Source: DASXQK01 sp963757155 | Lineage (GTDB): Bacteria > Pseudomonadota > Alphaproteobacteria > Dongiales > Dongiaceae | Assembly: GCA_963757155.1 (NCBI GenBank) | Contig: CAVWQS010000029.1 | Location: forward strand, 62,001-126,000 | Reading direction: 5' to 3' | DNA length: 64,000 nucleotides | In this document: in pieces, positions 8,282 to 26,044 of the stretch | How positions within the stretch are numbered: the first letter of the stretch is position 1 | Layout: every line of letters begins with the position of its first letter | Notes under the pieces: generated by a model | The model's database searches: none | What the model was told of the DNA's origin: nothing | Seen by the model: the letters and a program-made list of their open reading frames with translations, nothing else | Program-made: the position numbers and the translations under genes

Positions 8282-8614
8282 TCAAACTCCCGTCGTCACG
8301 TCGATGGTATGGCCCTCGGCCAGGGTCACCATCGCCTTCTTGTAGTCGCTGCGCTGTCCGCGCCGGCCCCGGAAGACCTTCTTCTTGCCTTCCTGGCGCA
8401 GCGTGTTGACCGCGGTCACCTTGACCTTGAACAGGGTCTCGACCGCGGCCTTGATCTCGGGCTTCGTGGCCTCGAGCGGCACGCGGAAGGCGACCTGGCG
8501 GTGACTCGACATCAACGTCGCCTTCTCGGTGATGACCGGCGAGCGGATGATCGCGTAGATCTGTGCCTGGGTCAGCTTGACCACCGGCGTTACCATCGGA
8601 CGAGCTTTGCTCAT
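8282..8614 (-). CDS. rplW: 50S ribosomal protein L23
   Basis: L23 is at the exit tunnel and is the docking site for trigger factor and SRP. The 110 residues carry the core IIRSPVITEKATLMSSHRQ and VNTLRQEGKKKVFRGRRGQR. The N-terminus (MSKARPMVTPVVKLTQ) is slightly extended. The start codon overlaps the rplD stop by four bases (ATGA), a sign of translational coupling. Confidence 0.98.
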   Translation of the reverse strand: MSKARPMVTPVVKLTQAQIYAIIRSPVITEKATLMSSHRQVAFRVPLEATKPEIKAAVETLFKVKVTAVNTLRQEGKKKVFRGRRGQRSDYKKAMVTLAEGHTIDVTTGV

Positions 8615-9228
8615 TTCAGCCGCGCCTCCAGATGCTGCACGGCATCCCGGGTGAGCACGAGGGTGTCGCGCCGAAGGATGTCGTAGACATTGGCACCCTG
8701 CTGCGGCAGCAGGTCGATGCCAGGAATGTTGCCCGCGGCCCGGCGGAAACCCTCATCGAGGTTCGGCCCGTCGATGATCAGCACGCGGCCCCAGCCGAGC
8801 CCGGCGAGCTTCTTGGACAGGTCGCTGGTCTTGCCCGCGATCTTGGCCGTCTCGATGACGATCAGCTTGCCCTCGGCGAGCTTGGCCGACAGCGCCGTCT
8901 TGAGGGCGAGCTTGCGCACCTTCTTCGGCAGGTCGGTCGCATGGCTGCGCACCACGGGCCCGAAGATGATTCCGCCGCCGCGGAACTGAGCCGAGCGCAG
9001 GCTGCCCTGGCGGGCATGACCCGTGCCCTTCTGCTTGTAGGGCTTCTTGGTCGTGCCGCTGACTTCCCAGACCTGCTTGGTCTTGTGGTTGCCGGTCCGG
9101 CGCTTGTTGAGCTGATAGTTCACCATGCGCGCCAGGATGTCCTTGCGCACCGGCAGCCCGAACACCGCCTCGGCGAGCTCGATCTCGCCCAGCGTGTCGT
9201 TCTCGAAATTCGTGACCGAGGACTTCAT
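8611..9228 (-). CDS. rplD: 50S ribosomal protein L4
   Basis: L4 lines the exit tunnel and in E. coli represses its own S10 operon. The ATG at 9226-9228 (MKSSVTNFENDTLGEIELAE) gives 205 residues; a longer frame into rplC has no family support. The tunnel loop region (KPYKQKGTGHARQGSLRSAQ) is present. I did not identify an L4-responsive leader upstream of rpsJ, and the short tuf-rpsJ gap of 42 bases argues against an E. coli-like one. Confidence 0.98.
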   Translation of the reverse strand: MKSSVTNFENDTLGEIELAEAVFGLPVRKDILARMVNYQLNKRRTGNHKTKQVWEVSGTTKKPYKQKGTGHARQGSLRSAQFRGGGIIFGPVVRSHATDLPKKVRKLALKTALSAKLAEGKLIVIETAKIAGKTSDLSKKLAGLGWGRVLIIDGPNLDEGFRRAAGNIPGIDLLPQQGANVYDILRRDTLVLTRDAVQHLEARLK

Positions 9229-9232
9229 CGTC

Positions 9233-9952
9233 CTATTCCTTCTTCGCCGCCGGCTGTTCCGCAGCCGCAGCTTCCGCCGCAGCCTTGATCGCCCCCGGGA
9301 AGGGCAGATCCTTCGGCGCCGTGCGCTTCTTGGCATCGGCGACCAGCACATAACCGCCGGCCGCACCGGGAACGGAGCCCTGCACCAGGATCAGACCGCG
9401 CTCGGCATCGACCGAGACGATCTTCAGATTCTGGGTCGTGACCCGCGCGGCACCCATATGGCCTGCCATCAGCTTGCCCGGAAAGGTGCGGCCTGGATCC
9501 TGGCGATTGCCGGTCGAGCCGTGGGAGCGATGGGAGACCGAGACGCCGTGGGTCGCGCGCAGGCCGCCGAAGTTGTGGCGCTTCATGACACCGGCGAAAC
9601 CCTTGCCGATGCTGTTCGCCGTCACGTCGACATACTGGCCGGGCAGGAAATGGGTGGCCGAGAGCTCGGCGCCCACATCCAGCAGCGCATCGGCGCTGAC
9701 CCGGAACTCCACCAGCCGGCGCTTCGGCTCGACCTTCGCCTTGGCGAAATGGCCGCGCATCGGCTTGGTCACGTTCTTCACCTTGGCCTTGCCGAGGCCG
9801 AGCTGCACGGCGGTATAGCCGTCCTTCTCGGCCGTGCGCACGGCCACGACCTGGCACCCGTCCATCTTCAGCACCGTCACGGGCACATGGGCGCCCTCGG
9901 CGTCGAAGACGCGGGTCATGCCGACCTTTTCGGCGATCAATCCGGTCCGCAT
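9233..9952 (-). CDS. rplC: 50S ribosomal protein L3
   Basis: L3 nucleates 50S assembly near the peptidyl-transferase centre. The 239 residues start MRTGLIAEKVGMTRVFDAEG. The loop SHGSTGNRQDPGRTFPGKLM contains the glutamine that PrmB methylates in E. coli. The C-terminus has an extra Ala-rich tail ending AAKKE, longer than the 209-residue E. coli protein, as is common in this class. It follows rpsJ by 9 bases. Confidence 0.98.
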   Translation of the reverse strand: MRTGLIAEKVGMTRVFDAEGAHVPVTVLKMDGCQVVAVRTAEKDGYTAVQLGLGKAKVKNVTKPMRGHFAKAKVEPKRRLVEFRVSADALLDVGAELSATHFLPGQYVDVTANSIGKGFAGVMKRHNFGGLRATHGVSVSHRSHGSTGNRQDPGRTFPGKLMAGHMGAARVTTQNLKIVSVDAERGLILVQGSVPGAAGGYVLVADAKKRTAPKDLPFPGAIKAAAEAAAAEQPAAKKE

Positions 9953-9961
9953 CGTCAGCTC

Positions 9962-10276
9962 CTAGCTCTTCAACTTGATCTCGACATCGACGCCGGCGGC
10001 CAGATCGAGCTTCATCAGCGCATCCACCGTCTGGGGCGTCGGGTCGACGATGTCGAGCAGCCGCTTATGGGTGCGGATCTCGAACTGCTCCCGGCTCTTC
10101 TTGTCGACATGCGGGGAGCGCAGCACGGTGAACTTCTCGATACGGGTCGGCAGCGGGATGGGCCCGCGAACCCGTGCCCCCGTCCGCTTCGCCGTCGTGA
10201 CGATCTCGCCCGTCGACTGGTCGAGGACGCGATGGTCGAAGGCCTTCAGGCGAATGCGGATGTTCTGGCTTTCCAT
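9962..10276 (-). CDS. rpsJ: 30S ribosomal protein S10 / NusE
   Basis: S10 is part of the 30S head. As NusE it also binds NusB and NusG (nusG is at 26045-26575) in antitermination and transcription-translation coupling. The 104 residues start MESQNIRIRLKAFDHRVLDQ and contain GPIPLPTRIEKFTVLRSPHV. It is the first gene of the S10 series and lies only 42 bases after tuf copy 1, so it is probably read from the str promoter. Confidence 0.98.
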   Translation of the reverse strand: MESQNIRIRLKAFDHRVLDQSTGEIVTTAKRTGARVRGPIPLPTRIEKFTVLRSPHVDKKSREQFEIRTHKRLLDIVDPTPQTVDALMKLDLAAGVDVEIKLKS

Positions 10277-10318
10277 GATCTTTCTTCCTTGGTCGTCTTG
10301 TCGCCGTCGCTTCTGTCT

Positions 10319-11509
<1,191 letters not shown>

Positions 11510-11536
11510 GCCTCTGTCTCCGTTTGCTCTGCTGCC

Positions 11537-13612
11537 TTAGGCCAATTTGGCGCGAACTTCGTCGGCCACGGCTTGGGGCACTTGTTCGTAATGGTCGAAA
11601 TGCATGGTGTACTGCGCCCGGCCCTGGCTCATGGACCTGAGCGTGCTGACATAGCCGAACATGTTGGCCAGCGGCACCATGGCGCCGATGACACGGGCAT
11701 TGCCGCGGCTGTCCATGCTGCCGATCTGGCCGCGCCGGCTGTTCAGATCGCCGATGACGTCGCCCATGTATTCCTCGGGCGTCACCACTTCGACCCGCAT
11801 GATCGGCTCGAGCAGCTTCGGCCCGGCCTTGGGCATGCCCTCGCGATAGCAGGCCCGCGAGGCGATGTCGAAGGTCAGCACGTTGGAATCGACGTCGTGA
11901 TAGGCGCCGTCGATCAGGGTGGCCTTGAAATCGATCATCGGGAAGCCGGCGATCACGCCGCTCTCCTTCGCGGCCTTCAGGCCCTTCTCGACGCCAGGTA
12001 CATACTCCCTAGGCACCGATCCGCCGACCACGTCGTTCTCGAAGAGGAAACCCGAACCGGCGGGCAGCGGCTCGAAGCGGATCTTGACCCGCGCGAACTG
12101 GCCGGAACCGCCGGTTTGCTTCTTGTGGGTGTAGTCCTGCTCGATCGTGCGGGTGATCGTCTCGCGATAGGCGACCTGGGGGGCGCCGACCGTGGCCTCG
12201 ACCTTGAACTCCCGCTTCATGCGATCGACGATGATTTCGAGATGGAGCTCGCCCATCCCCTTGATCACGGTCTGGCCGCTCTCGGGATCGCTGGCCACGC
12301 GGAAGGAGGGATCCTCCTGCGCCAGGCGGTTGAGGGCCAGGCCCATCTTCTCCTGGTCGCTCTTGGTCTTCGGCTCGACCGCCACTTCGATGACCGGCTC
12401 GGGGAAGATCATCCGCTCCAGCACGATGGGGTGGGAGGGATCGCAGAGCGTGTCGCCCGTGGTCGTCGCCTTCAGCCCGGCGATCGCCACGATGTCTCCG
12501 GCGCGCGCCTCCTTGATGTCCTCACGGTGATTGGCATGCATCTGCAGCATGCGCCCCACCCGCTCCTTGTCGCCCTTCACGGTATTCATGACCTGCGAGG
12601 CGCTGGCCAGAACGCCGGAATAGACGCGCACGAAGGTCAGCGAGCCGACGAAGGGATCGGTCATGATCTTGAAGGCAAGACCGGCGAAGGGCTCGTCGTC
12701 CGAGCTCTTGCGGCTCAGCTCCTCATCGCTGTCGACCTTGGTGCCGATGACGGCGGCGACATCGGTCGGCGCCGGCAGGAAATCCACCACCGCATCGAGC
12801 AGAGGCTGCACGCCCTTGTTCTTGAAGGCGCTGCCGCAGAGGATCGGCACGAAGAGGCTGCCGATGGCGCCCTTGCGGATGCAACGCCGCAGCGTCTCCT
12901 CATCCGGCTCGTTGCCTTCGAGATAGGCTTCGAGAGCGGCATCGTCGACCTCGACGGCCATCTCCAGGAGCTTGGCGCGGTATTCCGCTGCCTTTTCCTT
13001 GTAGGCGTCCGGGATCTCGCCGGTGACGAACTCGGCCCCGAGGGCCTCGTCCTTCCAGGTGATCGCCTTCATGCGGATCAGATCGACCACGCCGACGAAA
13101 TCGCTCTCCACGCCGATCGGAAGCTGGATGACCAGGGGCTTGGCACCCAGGCGGTCGATGATCATCTGCACGCAGCGGTCGAAATTCGCCCCGGTGCGGT
13201 CCATCTTGTTGACGAAGCAGATGCGCGGCACGCCGTATTTGTCGGCCTGGCGCCAGACCGTCTCCGATTGCGGCTCCACGCCCGCGACGCCGTCGAAGAC
13301 CGTGACCGCACCGTCCAGCACGCGCAGCGAGCGCTCGACCTCGATGGTGAAGTCGACGTGGCCGGGCGTGTCGATGATGTTGATGCGATGGTCGCGCCAG
13401 AAGCAGGTTGTAGCCGCGGAGGTAATCGTGATGCCGCGCTCTTGCTCCTGCTCCATCCAATCCATGGTGGCAGTGCCCTCATGGACTTCGCCGATCTTAT
13501 AGGACCGGCCGGTGTAGTAGAGAATACGCTCCGTGGTGGTGGTCTTGCCGGCATCGATGTGAGCCATGATGCCGATGTTCCGGTAGCGCTCGAGTGGCGT
13601 AGTTCGCGGCAT
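11537..13612 (-). CDS. fusA: Elongation factor G
   Basis: EF-G drives ribosomal translocation and, with RRF, recycling. The 691 residues start MPRTTPLERYRNIGIMAHID, with G1 AHIDAGKTTTTER, G2 RGITITSA, G3 DTPGHVDFT and G4 NKMDRTGA, and the C-terminal domains IV-V intact (MSQGRAQYTMHFDHYEQVP). It lies 6 bases after rpsG. This is the housekeeping type, in str-operon context. Confidence 0.98.
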   Translation of the reverse strand: MPRTTPLERYRNIGIMAHIDAGKTTTTERILYYTGRSYKIGEVHEGTATMDWMEQEQERGITITSAATTCFWRDHRINIIDTPGHVDFTIEVERSLRVLDGAVTVFDGVAGVEPQSETVWRQADKYGVPRICFVNKMDRTGANFDRCVQMIIDRLGAKPLVIQLPIGVESDFVGVVDLIRMKAITWKDEALGAEFVTGEIPDAYKEKAAEYRAKLLEMAVEVDDAALEAYLEGNEPDEETLRRCIRKGAIGSLFVPILCGSAFKNKGVQPLLDAVVDFLPAPTDVAAVIGTKVDSDEELSRKSSDDEPFAGLAFKIMTDPFVGSLTFVRVYSGVLASASQVMNTVKGDKERVGRMLQMHANHREDIKEARAGDIVAIAGLKATTTGDTLCDPSHPIVLERMIFPEPVIEVAVEPKTKSDQEKMGLALNRLAQEDPSFRVASDPESGQTVIKGMGELHLEIIVDRMKREFKVEATVGAPQVAYRETITRTIEQDYTHKKQTGGSGQFARVKIRFEPLPAGSGFLFENDVVGGSVPREYVPGVEKGLKAAKESGVIAGFPMIDFKATLIDGAYHDVDSNVLTFDIASRACYREGMPKAGPKLLEPIMRVEVVTPEEYMGDVIGDLNSRRGQIGSMDSRGNARVIGAMVPLANMFGYVSTLRSMSQGRAQYTMHFDHYEQVPQAVADEVRAKLA

Positions 13613-13618
13613 TCTGCG

Positions 13619-14089
13619 TCACCAACGATAATGGGAGAAGGCCTTGTTCGCCTCCGCCATCTTATGGGTGTCTTCGCGCTTCTTGACCGAGGCGCCGCGG
13701 TTGTTGGCGGCATCCAGCAGCTCGGCCGACAGGCGGTCCGTCATGGTCTGTTCGGCGCGGCCGCGGGCGTATTGGATGAGCCAGCGGATGGCCAGCGCCT
13801 GCGCCCTCTCGGGCCGCACTTCGACCGGCACCTGATAGGTGGCGCCGCCGACGCGCCGGGAGCGCACCTCGAGCTGCGGCTTCACGTTCTCGAGCGCGTC
13901 GTTGAAGAGCTTCACCGGATCGCCGCCGACCTTCTTCTGCATCTGGTCGAAGGCGCCGTAGACGATCTGCTCGGCGACCGACTTCTTTCCGTTGTACATC
14001 ATCGTGTTCATGAACTTGGTCACGACGAGACTGCCGAATTTCGCATCCGGCAGGACTTCACGCTTCTCGGCAGCATGACGGCGGGACAT
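13619..14089 (-). CDS. rpsG: 30S ribosomal protein S7
   Basis: S7 nucleates the 30S head and in E. coli represses str-operon translation. The 156 residues start MSRRHAAEKREVLPDAKFGS, with the 16S-binding region and ending KMAEANKAFSHYRW. It is 12 bases after rpsL, so the intergenic S7 target known from E. coli is not present in that size; regulation may act elsewhere. Confidence 0.98.
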   Translation of the reverse strand: MSRRHAAEKREVLPDAKFGSLVVTKFMNTMMYNGKKSVAEQIVYGAFDQMQKKVGGDPVKLFNDALENVKPQLEVRSRRVGGATYQVPVEVRPERAQALAIRWLIQYARGRAEQTMTDRLSAELLDAANNRGASVKKREDTHKMAEANKAFSHYRW

Positions 14090-14101
14090 CGCCTTCTCTC
14101 C

Positions 14102-14473
14102 TTACTTCGGCCGCTTGGCGCCGTATTTCGACCGGCGCTGGCGGCGATCCTTGACGCCTTGGGTGTCGAGGGTGCCGCGGATGATGTGGTAGCGAACGCC
14201 CGGTAGATCCTTCACGCGGCCGCCGCGGATCAGCACCACCGAGTGCTCCTGCAGATTATGGCCTTCGCCCGGGATGTAGCTCGTCACCTCGAAGCCGTTG
14301 GTGAGGCGCACGCGGGCGACCTTGCGCAGCGCCGAGTTCGGCTTCTTCGGGGTGGTGGTGTAGACGCGCGTGCAGACGCCGCGCTTCTGCGGGCTGGCCT
14401 TCAGCGCCGGCACCTTGTTGCGCGCCCCCAGGGGAATGCGCGGCTTGCGGATCAGCTGATTGATCGTCGGCAT
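14102..14473 (-). CDS. rpsL: 30S ribosomal protein S12
   Basis: S12 monitors decoding at the A site. The 123 residues start MPTINQLIRKPRIPLGARNK. The streptomycin-relevant segments look wild type: TPKKPNSALRKV (Lys at the position of E. coli Lys42) and GRVKDLPGVRYH (Lys87, and the Asp88 that RimO methylthiolates). It is the first gene after the promoter at 14720-14748. Confidence 0.98.
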   Translation of the reverse strand: MPTINQLIRKPRIPLGARNKVPALKASPQKRGVCTRVYTTTPKKPNSALRKVARVRLTNGFEVTSYIPGEGHNLQEHSVVLIRGGRVKDLPGVRYHIIRGTLDTQGVKDRRQRRSKYGAKRPK

Positions 14474-14719
14474 CGACTTGGCTCTTCCTCTCGCCGGAAC
14501 CGCCGGCTTCCTTGCTCATTCATGACTCGCGGCAATCGCCACGACCGCTTTGCACACGGCAATCGCCGCGATGCAAACGACCGCGCCGAAGAGACCCGTA
14601 AGTTCTCCCCGGGGCGGTCCCGAAATTCGCCGTCGCCGCAGCGACGTATGTATCTGTCTCTAGGCACCAGGGCTGCGTCTAGACCGTACGGCCTACCACC
14701 AGCCCCGAAAGGCGCGCGG
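14474..14719 (-). promoter_or_regulatory. 5' leader of the str-S10-spc operon with repeated small hairpins
   Basis: About 240 bases separate the predicted transcription start from rpsL and hold no gene. Two copies of cggcaatcgcc (14530-14540 and 14557-14567, plus strand), each followed by acgaccgc (14541-14548 and 14577-14584), form direct repeats. Each copy can fold as GGC-AATC-GCC, the second with a longer GC stem. This could be a ribosomal-protein binding leader, but I cannot assign it to a known leader family. Confidence 0.4.
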
Positions 14720-14748
14720 AATATATGTAGACCGCGCCTCGGCGTCAA
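14720..14748 (-). promoter_or_regulatory. Sigma-70-type promoter for rpsL operon
   Basis: On the minus strand a -35 TTGACG (14743-14748) and a -10 TATATT (14720-14725) are separated by exactly 17 bases. The sequence after the -10 is GC-rich, as in stringently controlled promoters. It lies just downstream of the rpoC terminator and about 250 bases before rpsL, so it probably drives the roughly 14-kb str-S10-spc series. Confidence 0.75.
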
Positions 14749-14878
14749 GAAATTCCGTGTCGTTTCAGCGGATTCCCGCCAATCCGCGAGAAATCCTGGA
14801 AATCTCCTCTAACTGCTTGTCCCAGCGGCTCTTTATGGAGCCGCCCCGCGACCCGGGCTTGCCGGCCCTGGGACAGGA

Positions 14879-14916
14879 AGAGGCCCGGCCGCCATTTCCC
14901 GGGCGGCCGGGCCTCT
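14879..14916 (-). terminator. Rho-independent terminator after rpoC
   Basis: A perfect 15-base-pair inverted repeat (arms 14879-14893 and 14902-14916, loop of 8) starts 33 bases after the rpoC stop. On the minus strand the stem ends in GGGCCTC and runs into TTCCTGT, a weak U tract. It separates the rif genes from the str promoter. Confidence 0.75.
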
Positions 14917-14948
14917 GTCTATCGCGATTCCGAAGGCTCGCCGGCGGC

Positions 14949-19115
<4,167 letters not shown>

Positions 19116-19170
19116 GTCTTCTTGCTCCCGAATCCAATACTGGTCGGCTGTCGTGTCGTTACGTGTCTGA

Positions 19171-23371
<4,201 letters not shown>

Positions 23372-23438
23372 CGATGTCCTCGTCTCGGGCGGATGGGGGC
23401 TAATGGCCCCGGTTTCTTGGAATCAATTAACGAATGGG

Positions 23439-23474
23439 GGCCGGCGGACCCCCAGAAATGGGGTGCCGCCGGCC
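23439..23474 (-). promoter_or_regulatory. Strong hairpin between rplL and rpoB
   Basis: The arms ggccggcgg and ccgccggcc enclose an inner CCCC/GGGG stem. In the rplL-to-rpoB direction no U tract follows, so a partial attenuator or RNase processing site is more likely than a full terminator, as in the E. coli rplL-rpoB spacer. On the plus strand the stem is followed by TTTT and could stop antisense transcription. Confidence 0.5.
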
Positions 23475-23496
23475 TTTTACAAGTAGCTAGAATGAC

Positions 23497-23868
23497 TTAC
23501 TTCAACTCGACCTTGGCGCCGGCATCCTCGAGCTTCTTCTTCAGCTCGGCAGCCTCGGTCTTGTTGACGCCTTCCTTGACGGCCTTGGGAGCCGCCTCGA
23601 CCAGGTCCTTGGCCTCCTTGAGGCCGAGGCCGGTGATCGCGCGGACTTCCTTGATCACGTTGATCTTCTTCTCGCCCGCCTCGAGCAGGACGACCGAAAA
23701 CTCCTCCTGCTCGGCGGCCGGGGCAGCGGCGGCGGCCGGCGCGGCAGCGGCCGCGACCGGTGCTGCGGCGGAAACGCCCCAGGCCTCTTCCAACTTCTTG
23801 CTCAGCTCCGCTGCCTCGACGACGGTCAGCTTCGAGAGCTCGTCAACCAACTTCTGCAGATCAGCCAT
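23497..23868 (-). CDS. rplL: 50S ribosomal protein L7/L12
   Basis: The stalk protein that recruits translational GTPases. The 123 residues have the N-terminal dimerisation helices (MADLQKLVDELSKLTVVEAA), an Ala/Pro-rich hinge near 35-52 and the C-terminal factor-binding domain (KKINVIKEVRAITGLGLKEA ... VELK). It is 54 bases after rplJ, the normal L10-L12 order. Confidence 0.98.
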   Translation of the reverse strand: MADLQKLVDELSKLTVVEAAELSKKLEEAWGVSAAAPVAAAAAPAAAAAPAAEQEEFSVVLLEAGEKKINVIKEVRAITGLGLKEAKDLVEAAPKAVKEGVNKTEAAELKKKLEDAGAKVELK

Positions 23869-23922
23869 GTGTTTCTCCTATGGGCTTGAACGTCTGAGAT
23901 GGATCCGGCTCGCGGTCGAGGC

Positions 23923-24444
23923 CTATGCCTCGGCCCCGGCCTTGTTCGCGTAGGCACCCACGACACGGGCGAGCTGGCCCGCCGGCGCCTGCAGGACCAC
24001 GGCGAGTCGCGTCGCCGGTGTCTGCAGCAGGCCGACAAGCTTGCCGCGAAGCTCATTCAGCGAGGGCAATGAGGCGAGCGCCTTGACTTCCGTGGAGTCG
24101 AGCAGCGTATCGCCCATCGCCCCGCCGACGATGGTGAGCTTCTCGTTCGCTTTGGCGTAATTGACCGCCACCTTCGCGGCAGCCACCGGGTCGGTCGAAT
24201 AGGCGACCGCCGTGGGCCCCTTGAAGAGAGGTGCCAATCTGGCGAACTTCGTGCCTTCGAGAGCGCGACGCGCGAGCCGATTCTTCGTCACCTTGAAGCT
24301 GGCGCCGCCATCCCGCATCTGCCGCCGAAGATTCGTCACTTCGGCGACCGTCATGCCGACCTGCTGGGTCACGACGACCAGCTCTGTCTTCGACAGGACG
24401 TCATGCAGAGAGTCGACCAGCTTCTGCTTTTGTGCTCGGTCCAC
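23923..24444 (-). CDS. rplJ: 50S ribosomal protein L10
   Basis: L10 is the stalk base that binds L12 dimers, and it autoregulates rplJL in many bacteria. The 173 residues start at a GTG (MDRAQKQKLVDSLHDVL) preceded by GGAG about 9 bases upstream. The core VVVTQQVGMTVAEVTNLRRQ and the C-terminal L12-binding helix (LARVVGAYANKAG) are present. A 367-base leader precedes it. Confidence 0.97.
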   Translation of the reverse strand: MDRAQKQKLVDSLHDVLSKTELVVVTQQVGMTVAEVTNLRRQMRDGGASFKVTKNRLARRALEGTKFARLAPLFKGPTAVAYSTDPVAAAKVAVNYAKANEKLTIVGGAMGDTLLDSTEVKALASLPSLNELRGKLVGLLQTPATRLAVVLQAPAGQLARVVGAYANKAGAEA

Positions 24445-24811
24445 TATCGTCTCCGATGCCTTGGGCCGTTCGGGAAGATCCCGCGCGGCCCGGTTGCACT
24501 AGGATCCGCCGGAGCAGGCTCCGGCAGATCCGGTTCGCCTGTCCCAGAAGTTCAAGCCGCTGCCGGCCGTCCAGGGATGGCTCCCGAGGACGGTCGATGA
24601 ACGGTTGCCCTCCTGTCTCATGCCGGCAGCCGCGGCCGAAGCCTTGGCAATTGAGCCGTCGGGGCGAACCCCTCGGGCACCTGCAGTCTCGGACAGGGTC
24701 GGAAGGCAGAGGCCAGGGGCCTCGCCTTCCCTCGCCGCCGCACCGCCCCAGGGAAATCCCGAAAGGGGGAAATCCCGAAAGCGGCGCGCCGGAATTCGAA
24801 ATCCGCGCCCT
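24445..24811 (-). promoter_or_regulatory. Structured rplJ leader region (candidate L10 leader)
   Basis: The 367-base gap between rplA and rplJ contains no gene. It contains two strong inverted repeats: 24502-24531 (GGATC-GCCGGAG paired with CTCCGGC-GATCC, one mismatch) about 60 bases before rplJ, and 24701-24730 (GGAAGGC-GAGGCC paired with GGCCTC-GCCTTCC, one bulge). A short tandem repeat of aaatcccgaaag lies at about 24750-24780. In other bacteria L10-L12 binds a leader here; assignment to that family is inference. No clear promoter was found. Confidence 0.45.
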
Positions 24812-25504
24812 CTAGCCGAGGACGCTCGTGATCTCCAGCTTGACGCCCGGCCCCATGGTGGAGCTCAGGCTCACCTTCTTGATGTAGCTGCCCTTGGCGC
24901 CCGCGGGCTTCGCCCGGGAAACGGCGCCGACGAAGGCCTTCACATTGTCGACCAGCGACTCCTTGCTGAAGCTGGCCTTGCCGACGCCGGCATGGACCAG
25001 GCCCGACTTCTCGGCCCGGAACTCGACCTGGCCGCCCTTGGCCGCCTTGACGGCCTCGGCGACGTCATTGGTCACGGTGCCCAGCTTCGGATTGGGCATC
25101 AGGCCCCGGGGACCCAGCACTTTGCCCAGCCGCCCGACCACCGCCATCATGTCCGGGGTGGCAATGCAGCGGTCGAAATCGATCTGGCCGGCCTGCACCT
25201 TCTCGGCGAGGTCGGCATCGCCGACGATGTCCGCGCCCGCGTCCTTGGCCTGCTTGGCCTTATCGCCCTTGGCGAAGACGGCCACGCGCAGGCTCTTGCC
25301 CGTGCCATGGGGCAGCTGGACGACGCCGCGCACGTTCTGGTCCGACTGGCGCGGATCGACGCCGAGGTTCATCGCCACCTCGACCGTCTCGTCGAACTTC
25401 GCCGTCGCGCCGGTCTTGATCAGATCCACCGCCTTCTCGAGATCGTAGAAAGCATTGCGATCGATGCCCTGGCGGGCCTTCTTGCCGCGTTTGCCCAATG
25501 CCAT
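24812..25504 (-). CDS. rplA: 50S ribosomal protein L1
   Basis: L1 forms the mobile stalk at the E site and in E. coli represses rplKA. The 230 residues start MALGKRGKKARQGIDRNAFY and include the RNA-binding signature GLMPNPKLGTVTNDVAEAV. The ATG follows rplK by 4 bases, suggesting coupled translation. Confidence 0.98.
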   Translation of the reverse strand: MALGKRGKKARQGIDRNAFYDLEKAVDLIKTGATAKFDETVEVAMNLGVDPRQSDQNVRGVVQLPHGTGKSLRVAVFAKGDKAKQAKDAGADIVGDADLAEKVQAGQIDFDRCIATPDMMAVVGRLGKVLGPRGLMPNPKLGTVTNDVAEAVKAAKGGQVEFRAEKSGLVHAGVGKASFSKESLVDNVKAFVGAVSRAKPAGAKGSYIKKVSLSSTMGPGVKLEITSVLG

Positions 25505-25508
25505 GGTC

Positions 25509-25937
25509 CTACTCCACCACCTGAAGGCCCATCGAACGGGCCGAGCCTTTGATCATCTGCGCCGCCGCCTCGATGCTCTGGGCATTGAGGTCGGGCATCT
25601 TCTGCTCCGCGATCTTGCGGATCTGGTCCATGGTCACCTTGCCGACGAAGCCGCGGCCGGTGGTCTGGGACCCCTTCTCGATGCCCGCCGCCTTGAGCAG
25701 GAAATAGCTCGCGGGCGGCGTCTTGGTGACGAAGGTGAAGGAGCGGTCGGAGAAGCAGGTGATCACGACCGGGATCGGCATGCCCGGCTCGAGATTCTGC
25801 GTCGCCGCGTTGAACTCCTTGCAAAAGGCCATGATGTTGAGGCCGCGCTGGCCGAGCGCGGGACCCACCGGCGGCGAGGGGTTGGCCTTGCCCGCCGGGA
25901 TTTGCAGTTTCACGTAACCTTCGATCTTCTTTGCCAT
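25509..25937 (-). CDS. rplK: 50S ribosomal protein L11
   Basis: L11 belongs to the GTPase-associated centre and is needed for RelA activation. The 142 residues start MAKKIEGYVKLQIPAGKANP, with the proline-rich switch PSPPVGPALGQRG and the C-terminal rRNA-binding domain. Family members are methylated by PrmA. It lies 107 bases after nusG. Confidence 0.98.
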   Translation of the reverse strand: MAKKIEGYVKLQIPAGKANPSPPVGPALGQRGLNIMAFCKEFNAATQNLEPGMPIPVVITCFSDRSFTFVTKTPPASYFLLKAAGIEKGSQTTGRGFVGKVTMDQIRKIAEQKMPDLNAQSIEAAAQMIKGSARSMGLQVVE

Positions 25938-26044
25938 GGCTCAAATCCCCTCCTTGGGATCGCGCGGTCCGGCGATGGCACGCCTCCCGCACTTCGCTGC
26001 CGCGGGCCAATCCCGCGGCGGTGGCGCCAGAATTCCCGGCGCCT

